From NCBI GenBank assembly GCA_900169235.1, contig FWCC01000052.1:4242-68241 (forward strand): a DNA stretch of 64,000 nucleotides, in the 5' to 3' direction. The stretch comes from Zarea fungicola (taxonomy: Eukaryota; Ascomycota; Sordariomycetes; Hypocreales; Cordycipitaceae). Positions 45,395 through 56,149 of the stretch are shown piece by piece; the stretch's first letter is position 1; the number at the start of each line of letters is the position of its first letter. A model generated the notes under the pieces. That model saw only the letters and a list, made by a program, of their open reading frames with translations. It searched no databases and was not told the origin of the DNA. The position numbers were made by a program, and so were the translations under genes.

Positions 45395-48300
45395 TCAGAA
45401 TTCGGAGCCTTTGGAGAGAATATGAAGCGGAGTATCCATGGGCGACGTTCGATCACCGTAAGGCTCGTAATGGAAGCCGTCTATATTGACACCAACTTCG
45501 TCGACAAGCCACTCCATAATATGCATAGAAGGAGTGGAGTTCATGCAGACTGTTCCCAATAAAGTACCAGAGAACGACGTCTGCGAGACCTCGGCGCGCC
45601 TCGGTATACCTTTTATATCTCGTTGAATAGCCTGATCCTTGAAGTGTCTCAGCAAGTGCTCGTATCCGTCGCGAATTAAGCTCTGTAACAAATCAAGTCC
45701 ACCGCCAGTCTCCTCGCAAAGATCACCACCTTGCTGTTGGTACTCCTTGATAGTGTCGAAATCATGCTCTATTAGAGCCTCATGAAATACTTCTACTTTG
45801 GAAGCATACCCCCCATTTCGGCTATTTCTAGGGCTGAACATGGTTTCTGATCCGAGAATCCAGTTTGGCATTTTCTCTATGGGCTTGTCGGTCGGAGTCC
45901 AACGGCCACGCCATGGATGATTATAGAACAATCCCCTCTGCCCTTTGAGATTCGGGGAGTCCGACAGTTCAATGTCTGCCTTGGCCTTCATTTCGTGTAG
46001 AGCTTTCAAAGCCAAATCTTTATCCGTGGCCAAGAGGAACTCACGAGACTGCACATATTGCGAATCTTTGATACTAGCTCCGCACGCCAAAAGTTCACGA
46101 ACCACCTCCCATCGTTTTGACTCTATTGCCAGGTCTAGAGCAGTTGCTTTAACTAAACGTCCATCTTCGTCACTTGTAAAACTGACTGTCGCGTCAACAT
46201 CAGCGCCCTTCCGGTGAAGCATATGTACAATATCCGGCGTTCGCACGACAAAAGAGATCCAATCTGTATCTGGAGTAGCAGGGACAAACCTCGACAGCAC
46301 TTGTAGGGGGGTAAAGCCGGTGCCATCGACAAGCGTAGGATCAGCACCTGATCGCAGGAGGACGGCGACAGTATCAGCGGACCCTGCCTGACACGCATAG
46401 TGCAATGGCGACATCCCGCCACGTATTGAGTTAAGATCCTGCAACAGCACAGACTGTAACGGGTATCTTGTGAGAAGGAGGTCCACAACTGCCGCTTCCC
46501 CAGCTTGAGCCGCATAGTCCAAGGGCAGCAGCCCGGCATGCGATCTTACAAAGGGATCGCCTCCTCTTTGCAGCATCCGGGAGAATTCGAGCACACCGCA
46601 GGTTGTTAGTTTATGCAGCGCTGTCAGGCCATCAGAGTCTGCCCCATTAACATCCAGAAGTCGAAAACACGGACTATCTATGACAAACCTTACTTCCTTA
46701 GGCTGCACCACATGAAAAGCCGACTGCCCCTTGTAATTCCTAGCAAGTGGATCGACTCCGGCGGAGATAGCAAGGCCGAGACAAGTGCTAAAATCTGCCA
46801 AGCTGTGCATATGGAGGAGCATATCGTGAATAATGGTATTTCCTTCATCGTCGATTGAGGTTTTCGAATCATTTGTACTCATGAGATATTCAAGCCACTC
46901 CGAAGAGGAATTCGCTTTGACGGCCGTAAGAAACAGAGTTTCTCCGTTAGATCCAAATTGATTCGGATCAGCACCCAGGCGAATCAACATCCTCATATCA
47001 TCGATTTCTATTTCACACCAGCGGATTAGGTGGTGCAGGAAAGTATCTCCAGCTTCATTTCGCGCATCCAGTTGCATTCCCTTGAAAATAAGTAAAGACA
47101 GTAATTTCTCATTGGCTCCCTTTGGAGAATTGCACGAGTAGCTCTTACACGTTTTGTACCAGAATATGGGCGTCTCCCCAAGACTGTTCTTCTGATTGAG
47201 ATCAACCCGGCTCAGTAGTCTTTCAATAAACGATACGTAGCAAGGATCGCTCATCATCTCCACACTATGCATTACGTAGTGAAAGACGTTATTTCCGCGA
47301 CTATCAATGACAAAAGGATCTGCTCCGAGATCCAAAAGTCCGTGCAAAGAAGCAGCCACCTCTCGATGCCCGAGTCTGGCACTTCTGGACCCGTGTATCA
47401 GCTTGTGAATGATGCTCAAAAATGGAGACTGTCCCTTTGTGTTCCTTTGATCGATATCTGCTCCGTTTTCAACCAAGACTCGTATGAGATTCAGCTTTTG
47501 GGGATTTACTAGATGTATAGGCGAATCCCCTAAGCTTGTTAAAGCATTGGGGTCAGCCCCAGCAAGCAGTAACGCCAGACTGACAACCTCTTCTGAGCTT
47601 CCAAAGCCCCAAAAGACAGACGTTTCGCGTTCGTGTACAGCGAAGTGCAGTGGCGTGTACCCGATTTCATAACGACCAAGTTGCTCACCTACAGTAGCAT
47701 TGATATCTGCACCAGCGTCAACTAGAAGCTGAACCAGTTCTTGAGCCTTCTTCTCGTCCCCTTCAGACCAGGTATTTGACCGGGACCCTATACCAGCAAC
47801 ACCGTGGAGAGCTGTAGGCTTACCTGGCTCTCTTACGGTGGGGTCAGCACCGTGCTGAAGCAGAAGCTTCACCATGTCAAGCTCGCCGCATGAGGCTGCA
47901 TTGAAAAGTTTTGTTGTGTTGTAACCCTGATACTGATACTGATACTGATACTCATACATGTCTTCTGTCATGTATGAGTTGACATCAACCAGTCCAGTTT
48001 CCAAAATGACCTTCATAATTTCAGCGCTTTTTGCGTGGTGGAAGTAATAAGCGGCACTTTCAGCTGGCATGAAAGGAATAAATTGTGATGCCACTTCCAA
48101 GCTAGTCCCTCTCAGAGCCATTGATAGCGCCGTTTTGCGGTTCTTTTGTACTTCTTGCTCGCTATATTTCACGCAACCATCATAGTTCCAGGAAGAATAA
48201 ACCGGTGCCGTTTTAATCAACGGGCCAACCCCAGACTTCAGGAGCACTTCTACAGCAAGGCTGTGGCCATTTCTTGCCGCCCAGTGTAGGGAAGTCATAC

Positions 48301-50185
48301 CATCTGAGTCGGCCACATGTGAACTTGCGCCTTTCGAGATCAGAAACTCGACAATGTCATGTTGCCCGAGCTTTGAAGCGATTAAAAGTGGCGTCTGCCC
48401 TTGGGGGTCAGGGAGATCAATCAACTCTGGATGGCCTTCGACAATATATCTAATAACGGCAAGAGGGACAGCTTTGTCCGCAGTGAGTAGATGAAGCGCA
48501 TTTATTGAGGAGGTGAGTTTTCCTTTGTAATTTATCAATGTCCAGGTCTCGAAGGCTGCGTGTTTGGGAACAAAGAAAGAGTCAAGGGCAGCAAAACTAT
48601 GACTATCAGCCAACTTGCCAGCTTTTGTGAGATGAAATCCCAGGTTTTCGGCAGCATATGCAGCCAACGGGTGAGTTAGACGTAACTGCATACGGATCGC
48701 ATCACGTCGCTTGTTCTCTGAACGCTCCAACTCATGGGGATGGATATCCTCCTCGTCTGTTTGTCGAGTCTCATCCCAAGTCGTGTCAAAATGCGGACAG
48801 CTGTTCAAATATTCTAGACACGAGGCAGCAAGAATATCGTGGGGAAAGTAGTCACCCAGAACAATAAAAGCATCTGGGGTTTCCTTCCGGGCGCTGTCAT
48901 GAAGAAACTCGGTGAAAGAGTGATGAATGACGCTGACAGTCTCGTCCTCTAGCAGCTCAAGCAGCCGGCCACAGCTTGCACGCACGAGCTCCTTGCCCTT
49001 GCGCAAATCAACACTGAACATTTGTGCAACAAGTGAGCCGAGCTCAATGAGTCGCATGGGTCGGCTAGAATGCGTCACACAGGTAAGTATCTTTGCCTGC
49101 TGGTCTGCGGACACACCACTGCGTCGGGCGTGCTCTTTTAGCATTTCTTCATAGACCTCCCGCAGAGATCGAGGTAGCTTGTCCAAACTATCAGGGAGGG
49201 TCTCCTCTGTAGTAATGCCAGCCTTGAGGCTCTCTGCCAAGTTATCGGCGACAAGACGCGCATGCAAGAATAAGCCACTTGCGCGGGCACAAATGGCCTG
49301 CGTAACAAGTCCACACTTGGCCTCGCTCAACCGCGGGTTTAGCAATGCCATCCGCGCATCGACATAGCGCGCCACATCTGGGGATAGGAAAACTGGATCA
49401 AGCTTCAGTTGCATAATATTTCTGCCTTGGATAGCCTGCTCAATCTTTGGCAGAGGTCTGCCAGTAAACATCATCTTGACTGCCCGATGATTCGCGGATC
49501 CAAGCGTTATTAGTTTTTCCATTATATCAGGAAAATCAGCATCATCCATTTCGTCCAAGGCATCTACCACACAATAGACCTGTTTATTGACTGCACCTTC
49601 AATGATGGCCTTGGAGATGACAGACCAAAGCCGGTCACTGCCGAGGGAAGAGACGGACTCACTTTTGGAGAGTTCTGTGAGCTGCGTGGTGAGAATACTG
49701 CTATATTGCAGCAGTTGGGCGGCGAAGTCGCGAACAAGGTATTTTGCGGCATGGTTCTTCTCGACAATCTGCCGAAAAAAGAAAAATAGAACGAGGTTTC
49801 CTGCTGACTGAAGCTGGCGTATGGTGTTGGCAGAAAATACTGATTTCCCGCTCCCAGCGACACCACGAATATGCAAACAAGATGCATCAGAAGAGGCCGC
49901 AGGAGCAATGTGATATCCCGAGTCGTTGTCTGTCCCGACATCATCCGCACATTCGTCGCCAGACCATGAACGGAAGACGGATGACTCCTGGATCCATTCC
50001 CCTGTACCTGGCAAATAGGCATGCAGATGCTTCATGTACTCATTTCCTGGTGAAAGATAATCTGTCGGCTGCAGCCATTTCAAGATTTGTTCTCTCTGGC
50101 GCTGTAGTGTCTCATTTGCTTCGAGTGATGCGGCAGGCACCATATCTCGCTCCACAAGGGTAAAAGCCTCGCCGACATCCGCCAT
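45395..50185 (-). CDS. NACHT-ankyrin giant repeat protein (NLR-like), ends at an internal TGA
   Basis: Intronless, 1596 aa to the TGA; 2134 codons if read through to 43781. The first ATG (MADVGEAFTLVERD) at 50185 is used; the open frame extends four codons upstream to a GTG. A NACHT NTPase starts at about 95: Walker A GVAGSGKSVFS at 108-118, Walker B YCVVDALDEMDD, then FTGRPLP. A winged-helix-like helical region (PRSLREVYEEMLKEH) is followed by HHSFTEFLHDSA. From about 560 onward ankyrin repeats dominate (LHLLTADKAVPL, LHWAARNGHSLAVEVLL, LHYACQAGSADTVAVLLRSG). The stop falls in one of the last repeats. STAND proteins of this kind are intracellular sensors, with the ankyrin array as the ligand-binding part. 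Repeats are diverse rather than near-identical, so they do not look freshly amplified. Confidence 0.88.
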   Translation of the reverse strand: MADVGEAFTLVERDMVPAASLEANETLQRQREQILKWLQPTDYLSPGNEYMKHLHAYLPGTGEWIQESSVFRSWSGDECADDVGTDNDSGYHIAPAASSDASCLHIRGVAGSGKSVFSANTIRQLQSAGNLVLFFFFRQIVEKNHAAKYLVRDFAAQLLQYSSILTTQLTELSKSESVSSLGSDRLWSVISKAIIEGAVNKQVYCVVDALDEMDDADFPDIMEKLITLGSANHRAVKMMFTGRPLPKIEQAIQGRNIMQLKLDPVFLSPDVARYVDARMALLNPRLSEAKCGLVTQAICARASGLFLHARLVADNLAESLKAGITTEETLPDSLDKLPRSLREVYEEMLKEHARRSGVSADQQAKILTCVTHSSRPMRLIELGSLVAQMFSVDLRKGKELVRASCGRLLELLEDETVSVIHHSFTEFLHDSARKETPDAFIVLGDYFPHDILAASCLEYLNSCPHFDTTWDETRQTDEEDIHPHELERSENKRRDAIRMQLRLTHPLAAYAAENLGFHLTKAGKLADSHSFAALDSFFVPKHAAFETWTLINYKGKLTSSINALHLLTADKAVPLAVIRYIVEGHPELIDLPDPQGQTPLLIASKLGQHDIVEFLISKGASSHVADSDGMTSLHWAARNGHSLAVEVLLKSGVGPLIKTAPVYSSWNYDGCVKYSEQEVQKNRKTALSMALRGTSLEVASQFIPFMPAESAAYYFHHAKSAEIMKVILETGLVDVNSYMTEDMYEYQYQYQYQGYNTTKLFNAASCGELDMVKLLLQHGADPTVREPGKPTALHGVAGIGSRSNTWSEGDEKKAQELVQLLVDAGADINATVGEQLGRYEIGYTPLHFAVHERETSVFWGFGSSEEVVSLALLLAGADPNALTSLGDSPIHLVNPQKLNLIRVLVENGADIDQRNTKGQSPFLSIIHKLIHGSRSARLGHREVAASLHGLLDLGADPFVIDSRGNNVFHYVMHSVEMMSDPCYVSFIERLLSRVDLNQKNSLGETPIFWYKTCKSYSCNSPKGANEKLLSLLIFKGMQLDARNEAGDTFLHHLIRWCEIEIDDMRMLIRLGADPNQFGSNGETLFLTAVKANSSSEWLEYLMSTNDSKTSIDDEGNTIIHDMLLHMHSLADFSTCLGLAISAGVDPLARNYKGQSAFHVVQPKEVRFVIDSPCFRLLDVNGADSDGLTALHKLTTCGVLEFSRMLQRGGDPFVRSHAGLLPLDYAAQAGEAAVVDLLLTRYPLQSVLLQDLNSIRGGMSPLHYACQAGSADTVAVLLRSGADPTLVDGTGFTPLQVLSRFVPATPDTDWISFVVRTPDIVHMLHRKGADVDATVSFTSDEDGRLVKATALDLAIESKRWEVVRELLACGASIKDSQYVQSREFLLATDKDLALKALHEMKAKADIELSDSPNLKGQRGLFYNHPWRGRWTPTDKPIEKMPNWILGSETMFSPRNSRNGGYASKVEVFHEALIEHDFDTIKEYQQQGGDLCEETGGGLDLLQSLIRDGYEHLLRHFKDQAIQRDIKGIPRRAEVSQTSFSGTLLGTVCMNSTPSMHIMEWLVDEVGVNIDGFHYEPYGDRTSPMDTPLHILSKGSEF
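47927..47952. repeat. CTGATA hexanucleotide repeat (coding)
   Basis: Four units CTGATA in a row, read on the minus strand as TATCAG, code for a YQYQYQYQ run inside an ankyrin-region loop. A perfect 10-bp inverted repeat starts at 47951 and runs to 47978. Repeat number could change without shifting the frame. Confidence 0.9.
47951..47978. repeat. Perfect 10-bp inverted repeat
   Basis: CTCATACATG and CATGTATGAG are exact reverse complements separated by 8 bases (TCTTCTGT), within coding sequence of the ankyrin protein. Confidence 0.9.
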
Positions 50186-50530
50186 TTCTGCATTCACGAT
50201 AACTGAGTAAAAACAAATACTGCAGTTGAAAGGTCCAATTCATAGTAATACAAGGCGGACACTTCTGCGTTATATGCAGACATGCAACCCTGCAACCCTG
50301 CAACAAGTATGCGTCATGCCGAACTGAAGGATCTGTAGCAGTGGGTAGGCCAAGCCTCGTTGGCAAAGGTTTTTTTGCAGCAAATATCACATCGACTTAT
50401 TCAAGCAACTGGTTGCGAATGGTTCCATAATCCAATGAAAATTGTTCTGTTTAAACTAATGGTAAATCGAGCAATAGTAACCAAAGACTCAACCATGGCT
50501 TATACTTGCAGGAGATGATTTCATTCGCGC

Positions 50531-50824
50531 CTATAAGTAAGTAGCCGGAAATGGGCTCGTTGGACATGCGGCCAGTCCTTTGAAAATAGGCCCCGTTAAC
50601 TGTGGTGGGCTTCCGTATTCTGGACTTAATAAATCATTGGTGAACTCCATAGCTTCGTACAGGGATATTAGAGCTGCAATCAAAGCTAGCAGCACAACCC
50701 CATAAAACAATGGATACTTGTGGTGCCTCTTGTGGGCATGAACGTGGCAAGCTAGACATTTTTGACGATAAAGCATCGCTGCAGAATCACGACGCAAGGG
50801 ATTGCTGAAAGAAGCCAGTCCCAT
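50531..50824 (-). CDS. Possible small membrane protein (hypothetical)
   Basis: A 97-codon frame with an ATG start. It has a CLACHVH motif with histidines and basic residues (AHKRHHKY), then one strong membrane segment (YPLFYGVVLLALIAALISLY) and a polar C-terminus. Topology would be that of a single-pass protein with a basic inside. It lies upstream of the NACHT-ankyrin start on the same strand. I recognise no family. It could be chance: no intron evidence or codon bias confirms it. The rest of 50186-51530 shows no other gene. Confidence 0.25.
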   Translation of the reverse strand: MGLASFSNPLRRDSAAMLYRQKCLACHVHAHKRHHKYPLFYGVVLLALIAALISLYEAMEFTNDLLSPEYGSPPQLTGPIFKGLAACPTSPFPATYL

Positions 50825-51530
50825 TGTTCTCTCATTTAGCTGCTAGGCTGGCGTTCCGAAAGTCTGGCCATTTGAATCAGCGGCCTTTATTTCATATCAG
50901 GAGGTTGCGGCTCGGGAATTGAGCCAAACTCCTTGAAAATGGCCAATAGTCTGGACAGCGCCACACAACGGAAACTGGTCAGCGCAATTTCAACGGGCAG
51001 CAGGGGTGCCCCTTGCCGACGCTTGTCACTGTCATGGTTAATAATAATTAAGCCCGTCTGGAGAGAACGAGCTAGCCTCGACTTGGTGCCAGCTAGCTCT
51101 GCCAATTCTCGCGAAAGGGGTGGTCTCTGGTGACGATCCCGCTCCTTCATGCTTCCTTTTCCTTCCCGACTTTTCCTAAACGGCCTGGTCTGTTGGATCG
51201 TTTGGCGGGAAAGACCATGCTAGCCGTTATCTATTGACGATTTCTCGATTACCGAGCCGTTCTACTCTCGCTTCCAAGTTCTCTTCATTCCCTTGCTTCT
51301 TTTTTCCTTGGCATTTCTATCAATCCTTTTAAGTCGCGTTTCGCCAAAGTCTATTGGCCGTCTTCCGTCTCGTACGTAATTGCTGCGTCCCATCGACGCC
51401 TATTGACAAGGTCAAACCAAAGGCCAGGCAACCAGCCAGTGCTACAATCGCCTATTTGGACTTCTCTAGCAGCACGTCGCCTACACGCAATTAGGCTTGG
51501 CCTGACTGCTCCTTTCCTATTCCAGGAGAC

Positions 51531-52465
51531 ATGTCGACAAATCGCTATTCCAGCAGCACCAACGCCTCTCGCGTCGCAGATGGGATAGGTCGTGGGAGCC
51601 GATTTCCCAAGCCGCCAAACCACGAAGGGGCCTATACGGCATTCGACGCAGAGTCAAATCGTACCATCTTTGGCGCGTTCAGCGTAAGCTCGGGCAAGAC
51701 GGCAAGAATCGCAAAGCGTCTCTCCAGTCGCCTGTCTGAACCGTCAACGTTTTACAGAGAAGCCACGCCGCCTGGCTCATCGCATGGAGAGCCTGCCACA
51801 CGGCTAGAGAATGTTTATGATGGGCGCTACGACTATGTAGCACCCCCGGCACCACTCCCCGTCGCGACGATATGCGGGATCCGGCGTCGCAAGTTCCTCA
51901 TCACAGTTTGGTCAATCGTTGCACTGATTGTCATAATCGCGGTCGCTGTCGGTGTAGGAGTTGCAGTCGGCCTGCGCAAGAATCACCACAGCGAAAAAGC
52001 AGTCCAATCCTCGGGCGCACCTAGGTATGCTGGCGACAACATCATGCGGCACAACCTTCTTGTTTTACTAACATGGATGCAAGCACCACTTCATCCGCCC
52101 CTCCAACTCCGAGCACCTCCTCAACAAAAACATCAACAGCCAGCAACGCCGCATCGACAACCGCAATCCCCTGTCCCGCTGCCAACAACACGCAATACCT
52201 CGTTCCGGAGAACAAGGTGACATTCCGGCGTTTCTGCGGCATAGACTACAGTGGACCTGATCAGGCTCGGGATCTCACCAGCATCTATACCAATACCATG
52301 CAGGATTGCATGTTCCAATGCGCTGACTTCCCAGGCTGCACGGCATGTGGCTGGGGCATCATTGCGGACGACACGGGGAGCGAGCACCGCTGTTGGCTAA
52401 AAGCAGACCTGAAGACGTCGCATAGTGCTCGCGCTGGCTGGGATTTCGCCATCCTCGAGCAGTAG
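51531..52465 (+). CDS. Type II membrane protein with a C-terminal PAN/apple-like Cys-rich domain
   Basis: Exons 51531-52024 and 52084-52465, with a 59-nt intron carrying a CTAAC branch site; product 291 aa. Residues 1-118 are a polar, serine-rich cytoplasmic region. Basic RRRK at 118-121 precedes a membrane helix at 121-148 (KFLITVWSIVALIVIIAVAV). A Thr/Ser/Pro-rich stalk (150-200, probably O-glycosylated) follows. The last 85 residues hold six cysteines around VTFRRFCGIDYSGPD, DCMFQCADFPGCTACGWG and HRCWLKADL, the pattern of a PAN/apple-like module. With positive charges inside, the Cys-rich domain would face the outside. Family members of this kind occur in many filamentous ascomycetes as uncharacterised wall or adhesion proteins. 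Function is not known. Confidence 0.82.
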
Positions 52466-53057
52466 TTGTGAAATGCATACAGAGCATTCTTTCCTTTGCC
52501 TTTCTTTCTCTCGATACCCTCATACGCATAAACCGCGGCGGGCGCAATCGTTGCTTCAAGCGCTCATAATCATGAGCCCTTTACTCTCTTTTATTTCCAA
52601 CGAATAACGATCTATATATAACGCGGCGGAATTTTTAATCACTACTATACACTAATAGACTTTTCTTTACTTGTTCTTCAGTTGCCTAACTCGTCCTCAA
52701 TCAATCGCTTGTCGTATCTACCTTGAAACAGCAGAAGTTGTCGGCGAGGTCCAGCATGTTCACCGTGACTCATTCGCCGACTTGCACTTTTCTCACCTTT
52801 AATTACGCAAAATGACCTGCCTTGGTTTTGCGACAGTTTCGTTTCAAGTAAATACTGCAATGATCTGCCGGCAAATAATTTGTATTGTGCATTGGTTTAC
52901 ACTCTGTGGGTCATGCGTTGTCTCTACCTCCGAGTCGGCGGCGGAGCGGGGCTTCAGCCAGTCACTAGACGCATCACTGACTTTTAAATGGCTTTCATAT
53001 TCTACAACTTGATTCTTGCAATTGCCTGTTACACGGTGTAAGTTATTACTACATTCA
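52466..53057. other. Spacer upstream of the GNAT gene
   Basis: 592 bases of mixed sequence between two plus-strand genes, with no supported gene. It ends in the acetyltransferase leader. Confidence 0.5.
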
Positions 53058-54272
53058 ATGGGTAATCGAGTGGAAGCGTTCATAACACCGCCCGAGGGGC
53101 TGGAGAAGCTCCTCCTGGCCCACCTACCAACCTCACTCACGCTTCTCCGAAAGATGCAATATCTCCGGCGCAAGAGTACTGTACAGGCCAAGCTGCCCCA
53201 GGTGCTATTTGTATCAGACTGCAAGGCACCGATAGGCAACGGCACTGAGCCTGCTGCTGAGCCGAGCTCATTTACTGTTGTCTACATCAACACCACCATC
53301 GCCATGAGCACATCCATGTACCTGTACTCGACATTGCAAGATTATGAGCAAGAGCCGCACAGCGACGCTGTGATAGAGACTGAAAGGCAATTGGAGCTCA
53401 TACTGCAGAAGTTGATCCAACTACGTCACCAATTGGAGGAGGAACTGAATACCAAACTTCCTCCGTCCATTGTCCTCGGGAGCTTGCATTCGCGCATCCG
53501 CGCCTTGTGGGAGAAGACTGGCCGAATCTCGCCGCGGCCGTCTGGCATGTACGACAAGTGGATTTTTGATGTATCCAAGGTGCCAAAGCTGGATGATCCG
53601 CTTCCAGACGGTATGGTCTGGGGTTCTGGCAGTCTAGAAGACTGTCGGGTTGTGGCCTCGCGCACTGACATCCCCCGACCAGTGTAAGCATAAGCACAAT
53701 CCAAACAATAGGTTCAGTTTTCGTACAATATGGCATCATGGCTAATATGTTGTGGTCTTTGATAGAGAGTACTTGATTCAAGTCCCGAGTATTTTTATCA
53801 AACGACAAGACGGCACACCTATCGCTTGGGCCTTTCTTGGTAGGGTCTCACGACAATTGAAGCATCCTGTCGCGCCATTGGCTGACCTACCTGCAGATAC
53901 CGTTGGGTCATTGATCAGTGTTCACTGTGAGGTAGGATTAACATGAATCCCATGTGAGAATAAACCCAATGCTAAAATACTTTCAAAAAAGGAGCCATAT
54001 AGAAACAAAGGGCTGGCAAAGCGGATCAGCTCCAAGGTACTGCGCGAAAAGGTCGAATGGTTCGGTCCCGGCGGACTAAGTTCCGCAGATGTATCGCCTG
54101 ACAACGTTGCGAGTCGAGCAATGTGTAAGAGCTTAAATGGATACCCAACATATTCCGTCTCATGGTAAGTTTTTTTTTTTTTTTTAACTGTGATAGAAGG
54201 ACCGTTGCTGACAGTGGCAGGGTAATGTTGGACCTTCGTGATTCATTGAATGCGGACAAGAAGAGCAGCTAA
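53058..54272 (+). CDS. GNAT-family N-acetyltransferase (FR47-like)
   Basis: Exons 53058-53683, 53766-53931, 53992-54164 and 54221-54272, with introns of 82, 60 and 56 nt; product 338 aa. The frame extends to an upstream TTG, but ATG at 53058 is the first. The N-terminal 200 residues are a helical lobe seen in glycine N-acyltransferase-like proteins. The core GNAT domain comprises TPIAWAFLGR, GSLISVHCEEPYRNKGLAKR at about 255-275 (acetyl-CoA loop R-N-K-G-L-A) and ASRAMCKSLNGY, then SVSWVMLDL. Splice junctions each restore this motif order, including the tiny last exon of 17 codons. Such enzymes transfer an acyl group from CoA to an amine. It is convergent with the FAD monooxygenase gene (100 bases) and near the isocyanide synthase; a pathway role is possible but unproven. 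Confidence 0.88.
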
Positions 54273-54372
54273 GATGGCTGATAATTATGGCTAAAATACT
54301 CGCAATATCAAAGTGCAAGCCTAAATTATACGCATTTAACTGTAATTTACTTTGAAATCCCTAAAGTAAATA

Positions 54373-56149
54373 TTATTGTGCAGTTTGAAGTACACTGCGT
54401 ATATGTGCCTCGCAAGCGGCGATGTCCTCGCCGACGAAGGCAATGTACATGTCTGGCCGTACAACGACATGGAAGACATCATCGAGAGATACCCACTCTG
54501 CAGCGTATGTCTTATCCGAGTTACTTGTACATTTGTCGCCCTCGGCAAGAATAGCATACTGAGTTACAACACTCTCCAAACCAGGATTGAGAACACTTGC
54601 GTTACCTATCGACAACAGAAGATAGTTGCCGTATTCCACCTCTGAATACAACCGTCGCTCCCCAATTCCACCCAGTGGTGTGACAACCATGTCCGGGCAG
54701 CGGAAGCCCGCCTTCCAAATACCATGCTCTGATTGCTGCACCGTATGCGAGCCACAAGTTTCGTAGGAGACACCCATGCCCGTAATGTATCCCGCGTTCC
54801 TCTGGATGGTGCCCACGTAGGTCTTCGCCTCGCGAACAGTATCGCGTACAAGCGCAGCCGCCACATCAATAACACCCTGCGCCGTGCTGCGACGCTCCGT
54901 ATCGTAACTAACCAGGAGTTTTTGGGCTGCTTCTTTGGAGAGTGTCGGCTGATTGAGGACCAATGCCAGCCGCCACGCCAGACTAAAGGCATCTGCAATG
55001 CCTGTATTTAGACCTTGACCGCCATTGACAGAGTGCACGTGGGCGGCATCGCCTCCAAGGAATATACGCCCGGTGCCCTCCCTGGACAGAAAAGTAGAGG
55101 CAATTCTTTCTTTGACTGCATTTCGTTTAACTGTTAGCCTGGATCTGAGGGTCTGATTGCGCTTTAGAATAGGCAATTTACCATCAAAAGTACTGTACCA
55201 TTCCGTTTTGGTAAACTCGACCTTGTGCGGCGCCATATGTTTCTTGATGGACTCTTGAGCTAGTTCACAAGAGACCTCGCCCTCGAGGAGCACGTAAAAG
55301 CGGCACAAACCCCGCTCGCGAGGAATCCATGATACGCGAGACTGGCCATTGTGCTGAAATGTAATGATTTCCGGACATCTGGGAAAGTCGGTCTCGATAA
55401 AGGTATCCAAGACTGCCCACAGCATCTCGGGCTTGGTTCCAGTAAAAGTAGCACCGATAGACTTTCGCACGAGGGAGCGAGCGCCGTCGGCGCCCAATGC
55501 ATACTTGCTGCGAATCTTGCGGCCGGTGTTCGTCACCACGTCCACACCATTAGCATCTTCACAGATGGAAGCGACTTGCTCGTTGTAGTGAACAGAATCA
55601 CCCAATTTATCGGAAAGCATCTTCTCAATGACGGGTTGACCGAGCATGAGAAAGTTTTTATGAAGGGTATGCTCCAGGCTCACCCACCACTGGTTTTGTC
55701 TGGATATGAACTGTCCATCTCCAAAGGTTGAGCTGGCTACTTGAGCGTCAGTCCCTTGTGAATTGCCATGTTTGAAATAAAACTAGTTTCTCTCACTGTT
55801 GCATGTAATTCCTTGTGGCAGTAGCTCGCTTAAAAGGTTTGCAGACTCAAGATACTGCTGGGTTCGCGCATTGAGGGCATCTGCTCGGCCAAGCTCCAGA
55901 CTGGCAGGTTTGGCATCTTTTTTACGCCCGTTATTTTTTTTCCCCTTTTCAGATTATTCTTCCGGGCCTGGTAACTTACCAATAACACAGACTGAAACTC
56001 CAAGGCGTTTCAGCAGAAGTGCTGTTGCTAGTCCTGTCGGGCCTCCTGTTGGGCGTGTTAAAGGCTGTGCTCACTGACTATTAAAAAGACATACCGCCGC
56101 AGATAGCAACATCAGCAGTTATAGAGTTTTCTTCAATTGCAGAAGGCAT
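54373..56149 (-). CDS. FAD-dependent monooxygenase (PheA/TfdB type)
   Basis: Exons 56149-56095, 56045-55980, 55916-55797 and 55736-54373, with introns of 49, 63 and 60 nt; product 534 aa. The dinucleotide site VAICGGGPTGLATALLLKRL spans two introns at its start, and exon joins restore it exactly. Then follow ALGADGARSLVRKSIG (DG motif) and FLGGDAAHVHSVNGGQGLNT (GD motif), so both FAD/NADPH motifs of aromatic hydroxylases are present. Motif LPQGITCNTSSTFGDGQF and WWVSLEHTLHK indicate the phenol-hydroxylase-like subgroup. A C-terminal thioredoxin-like region is short (EWVSLDDVFHVVVRPDMYIAF). Enzymes of this class hydroxylate or oxidatively open aromatic or polyketide compounds with NAD(P)H and O2. 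It is divergent from the isocyanide synthase gene across 2.2 kb. Confidence 0.9.
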
